Below are positions 1-43,067 of a stretch of DNA of 64,000 nt, one piece after another. A model generated the notes under the pieces. The model worked only from the letters and a program-made list of their open reading frames with translations, did not search any database and was not told the DNA's origin. A program made the translations under genes and the position numbers. The first letter of the stretch is position 1; each line of letters opens with the position of its first letter. Location of the stretch: NCBI GenBank assembly GCA_964035795.1, contig OZ038320.1:30893125-30957124 (forward strand), read 5' to 3'. The DNA comes from Pterobdella sp. o SKG-2022. Its lineage: Eukaryota > Annelida > Clitellata > Hirudinida > Piscicolidae.

Positions 1-175
1 TATGACTTGCCATGAAATTGAAAAGCATACAGATAAAAATTAATAAGAGTTTAAAACAACCTCAATAAATACAAAACGAGAACAACCAATCAGATCAATA
101 CGATTGCAAATACTAACATTGAAGCATATTCAACCACCCAACTTATTCAACTGGACACAAGACTTAAGGACCAAC

Positions 176-32668
<32,493 letters not shown>

Positions 32669-33713
32669 GGCAGTGCTAATACATTTTTATTCGAGAATAG
32701 TTTTTAAAATTGTCAACTTTTAATCGAAATCTTGTCTTTAATTGGTGTTATGAATGAAATAATTTAAGAAGAAATAGGCATTCTCCGAAAACACTTAAAA
32801 ATATCTTTAAGGCCATCGTTAACGCTTCTTATAATCTTCCACACATATATGTACATTTGTAATGTGTATATACACATGCTTTTGAAATTACCTCCACTAT
32901 CAAAACCGAATAAATGAATTTTTCAAATTTATTTATGTCAGTTAGAGAAGATATACGAATTATTTTTGATTTAAAACATTTTTTATTCGAAGACATTAAA
33001 GAAAAATAAAAACCGTATTTTATTGTAAAAATACTTTAAATGATTAATTTTAGTGTGAATTCAATTTAGTCAAAAGCAAATTCCCAAATTGATAAACTCG
33101 AAAAAAGCGAAAAATGAATAAATGACTATTAGTGAACAAATGTTTAAATACATTTTTTGAATTCAATAAAATGTTATACATAAAACGAAATAGCAAATAT
33201 AAAATTAGATATTTTCTGCTTTCAAAAATCAGCATTATGTTTTACAGGAATTTTTGAAAACTAAAATGAAACTCAATGATTTTTCTAGAAATAATTATTT
33301 AACATGAAGCACTATTTTTAAAATATATTAAACTGGCACAACGATTCTTCAAGTCTCACTCTCATTTTCAAGTGATGTGCCTGACATCTTAACTTTAAAA
33401 ATATTGTTTTTAGTTTCATAAAGGCTCATTTTTATTCGAAAGATTATTGCGAAAAGTCTCGGGTTGGTAAAGCATAAAATATATGAAACACCAATACTAA
33501 ATGACTAAATAAATAACACCAATAGATATAGAAGTTTTCAGAGATACAAATATGAAAAGTTGCACAATAAATACCGTCACCAGATTGACTTGGAAAAATA
33601 ATTTAAAATCTCAAAGAATTGAAACATTTTGTAAGAAATGCTATAAAAATGAATTACAAATCTATCAAAACTAGATCAATAAGCCAGACATTCATGATCA
33701 TACAAGTTCTCTA
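32669..33713. other. Intergenic: LRP 5' flank and cytochrome b5 3' flank
   Basis: Both flanking genes point left, so this holds the LRP promoter and the cytochrome b5 3' UTR. A minus-strand AATAAA (plus TTTATT, about 33429) lies about 285 nt downstream of the b5 stop. No CpG-rich or TATA feature stands out. Confidence 0.5.
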
Positions 33714-34892
33714 TTAATTTTTAGTAACTTGGTGAACAATGATAGCAGCTGTGCCTGCTACTACAGCAAGACCTACAAGCACTCCCCCAGCCACCAAGCC
33801 TTTTTTCTCATACCTATGGTTAAAATCATGTTGTTCAGTTATGTCTGATATTGAAAAGGGTATAGTTGTAAGTTAATTTTTTAATGTAAATAAATTTTTG
33901 ATATGAAGCATCAAGTTGTAAACTTGATAAGAAGCCAGAAAAATATTAGATCAAATAATTTCAAAATTTAATGGTTATCATGAAACATAGGGCTGACACC
34001 ACCAAAAAACAGATGAACTAAACTCACATATCCAAAAAGGTAGCACCATTGATGTTTGCAATGCATAAGGTTAAAAATAAACCCTTAATCATAGATTAAT
34101 AATAGAACTTTGACAAACAGCTGTTTTTTATGAAACTCTATATTCAGCAAAAATGTATAGAATTTATTGATTTGAATGCTTTTATATCTATCATTTCCGA
34201 GTGCAAATGATAAAAATTTTTTTAAAATTTTCTTAAAAAAATTATATTTGATAGAAACCAGAAAATAGCCAAGACAGAATATCAACCAAATATCACATAA
34301 AGCAGCCACATAATTAACGACTACATCCTACACAACACTTCAACAAATGACCCCAAGCCCACCATTTTGGCTGTAGCTCCTTTGCCAGCTTAGACCCAGC
34401 CACCACTCCTATTTCAAAGTCCTTCATCCATTTCCTGGCATTTTCAGAATGTTTTTGAGCCTCAAATGCTTCTGTAGCATCTTCCCCTAAACATGATAGT
34501 TATATCTATTTATATAACACCAAAGCAAGCAATTGAGGCATGTTGTAAAACTTGAATAAACTTTTAACTATTGATAAAAATTATATCTGATTGAATTTTG
34601 AAGATTTAAAAACTAACCTGCATTTTGAATAAGAATTCTTTCCCCACCAGGATGCTGTATAACATTATTAAAAAAATGTAAAATTTTTATACCAAAAGCT
34701 GGATAAAATTTAAATGCGACTGATATTCGTGAAATTTTTAGAAATGAGTAATTGTGAATTTGAAAACATTATATTACTTACTTCTGCTAATAAATGTTTC
34801 ACACTATAAACCCTGTCGTGAATAACGATCCACGGTTCGTCAGCATTGTTGTGGGCAGTTATTTCGTCAGGTGTAAAGACTTTGAGTACCAT
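33714..34892 (-). CDS. CYB5: Cytochrome b5, tail-anchored
   Basis: A small haem electron carrier that hands electrons from cytochrome b5 reductase to desaturases, P450s and related enzymes. Four exons: 34782-34892, 34618-34654, 34339-34486, 33714-33813; total 131 aa, as expected (vertebrate forms are about 134). Exon 1 gives FTPDEITAHNNADEPWIVIH. Exon 2 starts with the HPGG haem motif (His38), and exon 3 has the second axial histidine in QKHSENARKW (His62); the 24-residue spacing equals that of mammalian b5. Exon 4 encodes a C-terminal membrane anchor, GGVLVGLAVVAGTAAIIV, ending HQVTKN. Phases 0, 1 and 2 join cleanly. The helix after the second histidine (GVVAGSKLAKELQPKWW) differs from vertebrate forms. 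Whether the tail targets ER or mitochondrial outer membrane cannot be read from sequence alone. Confidence 0.96.
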
Positions 34893-35673
34893 TTTTCTAA
34901 AATAAAATAAATATTCTTTTAAAATACATTATTTCAAAAATAAATTCCAAAATTACCTTGTTAAAAAAGTTCCTTTACAAGGGCTTACGAGGTAAATTAA
35001 AAATGAACCGAGATTTAAATAAAAATATTTTGAAAGATCCATATATTGGAGAAAGTATTTAATGTATAAAAAACTTTTTCATTTTATGATTTATTTTTTG
35101 AAATTTTTTTAAAAATCAAAATTTGTATAATATTTAATGAATTATAAAAAGTTTTTTAAAAAATTTGTTGACTTGAAACCCAGAAAAAATAACTATTTAC
35201 AAATTTACGAAAATTTTATGAAAATGCATAGTACAAAAAATATTTTGATACAATTTTTTTCTCTAGTCTTAAAATCTTAAACTTTGATTTTTCGCAAATT
35301 GAAATAGATTGGATTGTTATCATTAAATTCTATAGAAAGAAATGCTTCAACTCGATTCTATTAAACATCATGAACATAGTAAGAGTGAGGGCAAATACCA
35401 TTTGGGGAACAGAAGATTTGAAGTTGATGCATCAATTTTTTGGTACAATTTCCCATACTCTCTCAAATCCATAACCTCTGCAACAACCTTTTCTAAGTGC
35501 TTAAAAACCCACCTCATGGAACATAGTTTTGAAATATTTCTTATAGAGTATTTCTTTTTTTAAGAAAAAAATTAATGTAAAGAAAGGACAGATAAATAAA
35601 TATATAACTGGGTTTAGCCAAAATAAATACTGCAAATTATTTTAACACTAAAGGTAATTTTATTAAGTAAAAG

Positions 35674-35815
35674 GTCGGCCCCTATAGCTCATTGTTTGAG
35701 CATTAGATTAATTATCTAGTTACCGGTTTTAATCCCGCGTGGGCCGACAATTAGCACCTGTTCCACAGTGTGTTTTCGCTACATTAAATTTGTAGCAAGC
35801 GCTTTGATCTATAAG

Positions 35816-35818
<3 letters not shown>
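35674..35818 (+). mobile_element. tRNA-derived SINE, copy 1
   Basis: Starts GTCGGCCCCTATAGCTCATT, with A-box-like TAGCTCATTGTTTGAGCA and B-box-like GGTTTTAATCCC, followed by a non-tRNA body containing CTGTTCCACAGTGTGTTTT and CTACATTAAATTTGTAGCAA. The body matches the inverted copy at 59396-59563 closely. It ends in AAGCGCTTTGAT and then a TA array. Confidence 0.85.

Positions 35819-35891
<73 letters not shown>
35818..35891. repeat. (TA)n microsatellite
   Basis: About 74 bp of pure TA separating the SINE end from a LINE fragment. The Tyr-Ile open frames across it are artefacts. Confidence 0.97.
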
Positions 35892-35893
<2 letters not shown>

Positions 35894-36290
35894 TCTCACC
35901 CTGCTTCTCACTTCCTTATACATAGATGGTATAATTCTCACAAGACATTCATCAATTTTTGCATACTCCACCAAATCACTTATCGTGGCACTCTGTCAAA
36001 AGCTTTTTCCACCCAACGATGACTAAGTAGAGGGGCTGACCAGCAACCAGATGCTTTTCTTGTAACTGACGAAGAACAAAGATGGCGCCAGTTGTACCTC
36101 GACCTTGCATGAAACCACATTGCATTTTGTCAACCAAACCCTCTGTCTGATGAATCCTTCCACTAAGCGCTCCAAAACCTTCATAACGTTTAAATAACTT
36201 CAAACCTCTATAATTTGATTTGTTTAGAGCATCACTTATATTTTCATATACACTGACTATTTGACTTTCTTACAACTCAGGCGGTATGCA
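35894..36290 (-). mobile_element. Non-LTR reverse transcriptase fragment
   Basis: The minus strand reads a reverse transcriptase core: KLFKRYEGFGALSGRIHQTE, then DKMQCGFMQGRGTTGAIFVL and RQLQEKH. The Q-x-GF-x-xGRGTTDAIF...LRQLQEKY pattern is diagnostic of LINE-type reverse transcriptases. Frames shift and stops interrupt it; the catalytic YADD box is absent. It abuts the TA array, suggesting a nested insertion. Confidence 0.85.
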
Positions 36291-36948
36291 GAGATTATGT
36301 TTTCAATGAGATCTCGAATCATACCAACACCACCTGAACCGGAGGATTCAAGCTATAACAGCCAATTGAAATCCGTTGTTAAAGATAGTGGAAAAATTTA
36401 AGAATTATGGATTTCAAATTCTGAAAAAACGACGATATGCCGATATTTTATTTTTCTCATTAAAACAGAATATTATATATTTGATATCTCAAGAGTGCGT
36501 GTTTGAAGGTAGCATCACAAAACTTGTGCTTTCCATTCAAATAGTTAAGGTTTTTGGTGGTGCTCAAACTATTACTGTTTTATAAAATAAATTTTTCATT
36601 AACACCACTGCCGGTTAGTGAAAGATATGTTTGATTTCGGCGTAAAACGAGTATTCTTCACTTTTCGAAGCATGGGCACGCGATTGAAAAGAGCCTAAAA
36701 CTTCCTTTCAAGATGAAGTTGAAATGATAAATGGCTGTTATTTTTTAAAATACTGATTTAACAGTTATTTAAGATTGGCTTAAGTATGGAAATATTTTAA
36801 AATACTGACAACTATTATTCAACAATGTTTAACGAGGATTTATGAGAGAAATTTAGCACATTTATTAAGCAACATAATGATTCTGCACTAGCCACAATCA
36901 AACGAGTATATTTAGAAACAAAAATAAGTTTTATTGAGATACAAAAAT

Positions 36949-37109
36949 ATAATAGAAACAAACACTAAGGTTTATTGAGAAACTTAATACACGAAGCTTT
37001 TTGTTAGAGTATCTTACATTATCTAGATACAGTAGATAATGTAAGATACTCATACGAAAAGCTTCGTGTATTAAGTTTCTCAATAAACCTTAGTGTTTGT
37101 TTCTATTAT
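36949..37109. mobile_element. Near-perfect foldback element, 77-bp arms
   Basis: ATAATAGAAACAAACACTAA opens a left arm (36949-37025) whose complement forms the right arm (37033-37109), with a 7-nt spacer. The arms differ only in a short patch (TTGTTAG versus CGTATG). The left flank carries a degenerate copy of the outer arm sequence. No ORF. Likely a recent MITE-like insertion; transcripts across it would form a long hairpin RNA. Confidence 0.9.
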
Positions 37110-37574
37110 ACTGATTTTCGGCTATTTTAAGTCAACATTACTGAGATACAAAGCTTTCATTAAGTAACATTTTCAAGTATGATACTTGTATAATGTATAG
37201 TATATAAGCTTTGAGAGGCAAAGCCTTGAAAAGAATTTTTCAATTCTTTGAGCCAAATATAAATATTCAAATAAAAACACTTTTAGGAGCTCATTTTATT
37301 TTAGGAAGCTTTTCGAAAAGCACACTTCTAATATTTAATCAAAGCTTCTAAATTTTTAATTAGACCAGTCAATTAAACTAACCTCAAACCATAAACTTCT
37401 GATTATTTTCAATTAAACGATTGAAATCAGCTGTGACAAATATTTCTTTAAAACCAAAAATTTAATTTCATTACTCTTAATTAAAAATAGCTCAGTAAAA
37501 TAGCAGGATAAAAATAAACATTATTTGAAGCTGGAAACGACTAAAACCAGAATCAATTTTAACTTGAAAAATTC

Positions 37575-38062
37575 CTAAATCTCCCTAAATCTTCTTTTTC
37601 TTTCTAAATCTACTCTCTAATCTCTAAATAAAGCTTTCAACTCTGCTGTACGCCTCGTCTCATACTCCTAAATTTTTCCATATCTCTCCATCTCTTGCTG
37701 ATCTTCACTGGTTACCTCTTCACTTTTGCTCTTCCTTCAAAATTTGTTTTCTCATGTATAAAATTTTTGATTTTACTTTACCTTTTTATCTTTCTAACCT
37801 TTTACTACCTCCTAAACGTGCTGGCCTATGGTCCTCTACTCGCTCTCAGCTCTTCATTATCTCCGTCATTCTTACGCTATAACTACTTTTTCATTTTTTG
37901 GTCCACTTCTTTGGAACACACTTTCTCCTAATCTTAAATATTCTCTTTATCCTATTTTTCTTAGAAACTTAGAAACCTTTTTCTTCAAGCAGTTCATAGC
38001 AAAGCGCCTCGGAAAGATGCGAAAGAGGCGCTATATAAGTAATTCATATCATTATTATTATT
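37575..38062 (+). mobile_element. CR1-like LINE 3' fragment
   Basis: Broken frames carry the end of a CR1/L2-type reverse transcriptase protein: LHWLP-like (TTCACTGGTTACCT), YKIFDF, KRAGLWSSTRSQL, FGPLLWNTLSPNLKYS and FKQF. The order matches the LHWLPV...YKAL...RSLRSS...APKLWNSLP...FKKLLK pattern of the family. The end folds as a stem (AGCGCCTC...GAGGCGCT), followed by TATATAAG and ATT triplets, as is common for CR1-like 3' ends. Confidence 0.8.
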
Positions 38063-39083
38063 AAAACTGTGGAATGTTTGTTAAGGTTTGAAAAATTCAA
38101 GTTAATTTGAAAATATAACAATATTCATTACCGAAACAAAAGAAATCCCTAAAATTACGCCGACATGGAAAAAGTTTTTAAATACCGTAAAGTTTTTAAA
38201 AAAATCCAACAATTTGACTCATAATTTGTCAAAAAAAAACAAAATGTGAAACAAATGTTATTAAAAAATGTAAGTGAAATTTGTTCTAATGCCCATACAT
38301 TGCAAATTAGCATTATTAGTAGTCCAACTCTTCCTGTAAACGTAATGGTTGTTTTTTCCGTGACCCCCGTTGACTTGCAGGATTTTCATGCAAAAAATTT
38401 AATTTCAAAATAAATTGTCAGCATCATCCCAGTTTTTTTTAAAAATTGAGCTAGGTTGCTTTCCCTTAAAAAAAAATTGTGTATATTTATTGTAGCAAAC
38501 TTTTCATAATACCTTGTTAGTATCATTTTTTATTTCAACTTCAAAATGAAAACATTGATCATTGAAAGTAGTTGAATGGGATGATTGGTTTGTCTGCTGA
38601 AGTTTTAATAGGCTTTTTTTCAAATCTGAGCATTTTCATCTTATGGAAGAATTTACGTTTACGTGTGTGAAAAATCAGTGAAAGGGTGGAGTAGATGAAA
38701 GAGGCTGTCTTCTATTTTAGTAGTTTCTTATGTGCAATTTTCTTTTGAATTGCAATTTGAAAAGAAAATTCCGCATATCTTTCTCAAACATTTCGTCTCG
38801 AAAATCAGCTTCTGAAGAGGCCTAGGTTTGGCAAGAATATATTAAAATTTGTCTTTCAGTTAAAAAAGAAATTGATAAACAAATCTGAAAATTAAAAAAA
38901 TGAAAATAAAATTGTGAAAGAAAACTAATGAGTTTAAGTCACTAAAATCTGAAAAAAGGCATGTAAGCAAGGTTACATTGTGTTGAGCGCTCTATAACTG
39001 CACATGAAAGCTTTCAAATTAATAATTTTTTCTTATACATTTTCATACTTTTTATTTGGCTAAAATTTCTCTTTCACATTGAA

Positions 39084-41457
39084 ATGATAAGTGCTAAACT
39101 CAGCGTTGTATTGACGGATATAAATTCAGAAATTAAGAGAAAAAACGATGTCAATCAAGACGCCGAATCCTTTAACTTAAATCTTTCTGAAAAATCAATT
39201 AAATATAAAAACAATAAAAAATTGCCAAAAAATAAAAATAAAAAATTTAAAACCGAGCAGATAATGGAGTCGAAAGATTTATTTGAAGTAGAGTTGAAAA
39301 AGAATTCATTTGCTACTGGAGGGAGTTTCAAAGATTTTATGTACGTACAAGAACACGATCCTGGTGGTGGAAAAACTTTACACTGTTTTTATGAGGATGT
39401 AAAAGATCTTCCAAATGGAGATTACCAAAAGTTTGTTGATGAGTTTCTAGATCTAGCTCTCAGTGAAGTAATGGCTTTTAAAAATTTGTTATTCAAATTA
39501 ATTTCGTTTCAATTTATTTTTCAATTTAATGTACAAAAAGGAAAAAGAAAATGTTCCAAAATTTTCAATGGCAGTAATGCATGGAGGGGCTGTTCACTTA
39601 CCAGATTTGCTTGAATACATATCAGAAAATTATCCATCAATGGTGGCTAAACGAATGCTGATGGGGAAATCAGATGTTGAAACAACAACACTGCAACAAT
39701 ACCACCAACTAGTGAAATCCTCTTATGCAGTAGCCACTTATCGGTGGGTTTTGGAGGCCTCTTTTTAATAAATTTAACATTACTTTTTCATTGTGTAAGC
39801 AAAAATACTAATTAGTTTCAATTGCTTTACTGTAATTCATCTAATTCTATAATTTAAATGTTAAAAACTCACATTATCTAGTGTTTATCATGATCTCAGG
39901 TGTGGGCCGTTGTTGCAGTTGAGTATGGTTGGAAAAGCTAATGAGGAGAGTGGAGAGTATATGGAAGATTTATTAGAAAAGATGGAAAAAAATCAACTCA
40001 TCAAGGCTAGTCATGACTTGAAACCACCTCACTTTTTAAAAAATTTTTAATCTATATATCATCAACACCCAAATGAGCTTGAAAATCATGAATTATCTTA
40101 TATATCATCATCATTGTTTTATGTCTGTTTCCATGCTAGCATGGGTTGAATGGGCAAGAAACATAACACTATTAACCACATGACAGGACATGATGCCTTG
40201 GGGTAGGAGGTCTTGTCTGCATGGTACACCAAGACAACAGAGCAATGATGGGCCTATACTGTGGTGTAGATGTGGGGAGCAAGTGGTTCCTCCCATAGAC
40301 TCCAACAATAAAAACACTCCCAAGAAGAGGTACTTTTGTTTGTGCTGTTATCATTGTTTTAGATCTGTTTCCATGCTATTATTCATGCTGTTCCCATGCT
40401 AGCATGCTGTTCTATTATCTTGGATATTATTCAAGTAATTCCACCATTTGATCGCCTCTTTCTGGGGTTTTGTTTCTTCAATTGATTGGTTTCACAGGGT
40501 GCTACTCCATTTGGATATTATTCAATTTTTGCTAAATTAATAATTCTCGTTATTGTATAAATTTTTTTACTGATTGAATAAATAAAATAAATTATACTAT
40601 AAAAGTTATCAGACATTTAAGCTTATAAATAAATTGACATGATTCATTTAAACCACAGAGGCATAAACGAGCTAAAGAGGCTGCAATACCTGCCAAGAGT
40701 GAATGAGGGTCGAGAGTCAGTGGTAGAAGATCGAACGAAGTGTCATGCAGACCAGGTAGGGGGTCTGTTACAGAAGCAAGCAACAGCTGCAGTAGGTGTT
40801 CTCAAAGGCATATATGCTGGGTCTGAGACGAGGAGTGGTAAAAGGTTGGTGAAGGAGGTGGTCTGTGTAGATGCGCAGCATTTTGAACAGATCACCCAGA
40901 GATTGAAGTTGGACCTGCTCGAACCCCCCATGAGTCAAGTGAGTGCTGTGTAGGGAGGTTGTTGAGCTTAATGATAGTTTTGTTCAAAAGTTTTTTTCTA
41001 GTTTTAATTCGAAATCTTATTAAACAATAAGCTGAAAATCTCAAAATATTTTTGTTGTCCATTATTTAACGATCGCTTAAAATCAGTTATATTTAACCGT
41101 TTTTTTGGCCAGTGTGTCACGTGGTTGGACGAGGCTCGTTTGAACCAATTGAACAGGGAAGGTATCCAGACAGCCAAGGTGACCTTAAGAGATAATGACG
41201 TGTATGTCATCCCAAGAAATGTTGTGCACCAGTTTAAAACAGTGAGTGCCACCACCTCTGTGGCGTGGCATGTCAGGTTGAAGCAGTACCACAAAGAGGG
41301 TCAGTGTTTGTGCGGCTTAAAAACTGGAGTGGATATCGAGAATAATCAGGTTCATAAAGATGATGCGGTGTCATTTGAAGGTAAAAATAAGAATTATAAA
41401 AAGAAAAAAAAGAAGCTTAGCCATTCTAGTGGAGAAAATATTAAAAAAGATGTATGA
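39084..41457 (+). CDS. RSBN1: RSBN1/KDM9-family protein (JmjC-type histone demethylase family)
   Basis: Homologue of round spermatid basic protein 1, the family that includes C. elegans DPY-21 (KDM9), a nuclear H4K20me2 demethylase. Six exons: 39084-39467, 39541-39743, 39900-40005, 40187-40329, 40659-40938, 41113-41457; 486 aa. Conserved landmarks in order: ATGGSFKDFMYVQEHDPGG, SMAVMHGGAVHLPDLLEYIS, MPWGRRSC, NDGPILWCRCGEQVVPP, LQYLPRVNEGRE, EDRTKCHADQVGG, DLLEPPMSQCVTWLDEARLN and NDVYVIPRNVVHQFKTVSA ending AWHVRLKQYH. The C-terminus is a Lys-rich tail. The N-terminus is much shorter than in vertebrate RSBN1, so a 5' exon may be missing. Four introns are GT-AG; intron 3 (40006-40186) appears to be GC-AG. 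A poly(A) signal AATAAA lies at 41507-41512. Confidence 0.93.
40110..40162 (+). repeat. CATGCTAGCATGGGTTG interspersed motif
   Basis: ATCATCATCATTG then TTTTATGTCTGTTTCCATGC and TAGCATGGGTTGAATGGG, ending 24 nt before RSBN1-like exon 4. Variants occur at about 2185-2230 (shortened, ending GGTTGGACG) and 40350-40410. The ATC run is the complement of the ATGATG tails seen on LINE copies here, so this is probably the inverted 3' end of a related retroelement. Confidence 0.65.
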
Positions 41458-41734
41458 TAAAATTATTGGGATGGTGGATGTTTGTAACTGTCAATTTGAA
41501 ATTTTCAATAAAATTTTAAACTTGAAATTTGTATTAAATCAATCTCATATGCAAAAATTTTAAAATTTTCAATTAAGCTATGTATTTTAATGAAAAAAAT
41601 TTTAGGAGTTTATTTTATTCCACGAAACTTTTCGTAAGATGAACTTACATTATCAAGTAGAAGTACAAATATTTCAATAAAGCCTTATAGTTCATATTAT
41701 TGCATTTAACTCTCTTGTAATAGAAACCAAGTAG

Positions 41735-41995
41735 GAAGAACTATTGACGACTGTGAAGAAAAAGAAGCTACAATAGTTCGGTCATGTCTCTAGTCACAGT
41801 GGTACTCTCACACTATACTTGAGGGGTACTTTGAAGGCAAACGCAAACAAGGCAGGCCGAGATCGAAATGGATCAGCAATGTTACCCAATGGACAGGCCT
41901 AAGTGCGGTGAAAGCAAGTACGAAGAAAAAAGACAGAGACATGGAGAAAGATTGTCTATACGTCATCAAGGGTGCTACAACGGCCTGATACAGAT
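41735..41995 (+). mobile_element. LINE C-terminal remnant
   Basis: Across frames the plus strand reads TVKKKKLQ-stop-FGHVSSHSG, a LRGTLKA-like stretch, then the bases for GRPRSKWISNVTQWTGLS and WRKIVY. This is the WFGHVTRH...ILQGTLEGKRKRGRPRKKWIDNIKEWTGLS pattern at the end of many non-LTR polyproteins. Stops and frameshifts make it inactive. Confidence 0.75.
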
Positions 41996-42049
41996 TAAAG
42001 AACTGAAGAAGAAGAATTCTCTCGTTTTAGAACGTTTTGGAAAAAACAT

Positions 42050-42415
42050 GAACTTAAATAAGCAAAAAAATGATACAACATAAAAAAAACTTAAATAAAT
42101 AAACAATTTGAATAAAAAAACTAAGATAAAAAACTCGAAATATAACAAAAAAAAACAGGTTAAATAAACAAAAACATCTTAAATAAACAAACAAACATGA
42201 ATAAACATAAATAATGAAAAAACGTAAATAAAAAACAAGTCAAATAAAACTGAAAATCTATAAACAAAAAACAAACAATTTAAATGAAAATGAAATAACA
42301 AAAAAAACTCAAATAAACAAACAACTTAAATAAATAAATCAAAACAAATTTTCGAAAAACTTAAATTAAAAAAAAATAACTTAAATAAACAAATAAGTTT
42401 ATTACAAATATTATA
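42050..42415. repeat. Degenerate AACTTAAATAAACAAA tandem array
   Basis: A purine-rich stretch of about 365 bp made of many diverged copies of an approximately 16-bp unit (AACTTAAATAAACAAA), directly after the LINE remnant. Extreme strand asymmetry: almost no G. Confidence 0.7.
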
Positions 42416-43067
42416 AACATAAATTAAATAAGATACGTAATTTGAATAAAATACAACTCAACTTCGATAGGAGACGTGGTTAAACTTGTACCATACAGAA
42501 ATCCTCTCGATAGAAAATAATTGCCAGTTAAACTTAATAAAACTATCATTCTTTATATTTAAATTTATTTGCAAAATTGGTCTTAAAAACTTAATAAAAA
42601 AAAATCAAAAGTTCATTCAATTTCTCGGATAAATATTTTTTAAACTTGTTTTCTAACTTCATGACGTTTTCAGAGAAAACCTAAAATAATATAATATAAT
42701 AGAGTATTATTGATTATTTTTCATAAAATTATTTTTCAAAATTGTATAATTATTCAACATTCACTGAAATAAAGTGAAATTTTTTAAAAACATTGATTTA
42801 TATTTCTATAGGGATTATTATATATGTTATATTCATGATTACCACAAGTTATAACTAAAGTTATTATGCTAAAAAATTAACAAAAAAATTTCATTAAAAA
42901 ATTTAAAAACTTTTTTAACTATAAAATTTAAAAATTAAATTATATTAAATGGTTAATAATTTGTTGTAACTTTTTCACTTAAGCGCTAGTACAAAAACAA
43001 AAAGAGAGGGATCTTCAAATTTAACAATTAATGCAAGTTTTATTGCCGGAAAATTTTAAAATTAAAT

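Larger units (their letters stand above)
34893..39083. other. Divergent intergenic region rich in mobile DNA
   Basis: About 4.2 kb between the start codons of cytochrome b5 (left-pointing) and the RSBN1-like gene (right-pointing). It holds a SINE, a TA array, two retroelement fragments and a large foldback, listed separately. The gene promoters must lie near the two ends (about 34.9-35.5 and 38.1-39.1 kb), which are AT-rich without recognisable elements. Confidence 0.6.
41458..43067. other. Intergenic: RSBN1-like 3' flank and PRC1 5' flank
   Basis: It contains the poly(A) signal of the RSBN1-like gene, a LINE remnant (about 41735-41995) and a degenerate A-rich tandem array. The last roughly 500 bp before the PRC1 start are AT-rich, with no recognisable promoter element. 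Confidence 0.6.

Noticed and set aside
35674..35750. A tRNA gene on the plus strand
   Set aside because: A- and B-boxes are present, but the cloverleaf is not intact and the following body is shared with the copy near 59.5 kb; it is a SINE head.
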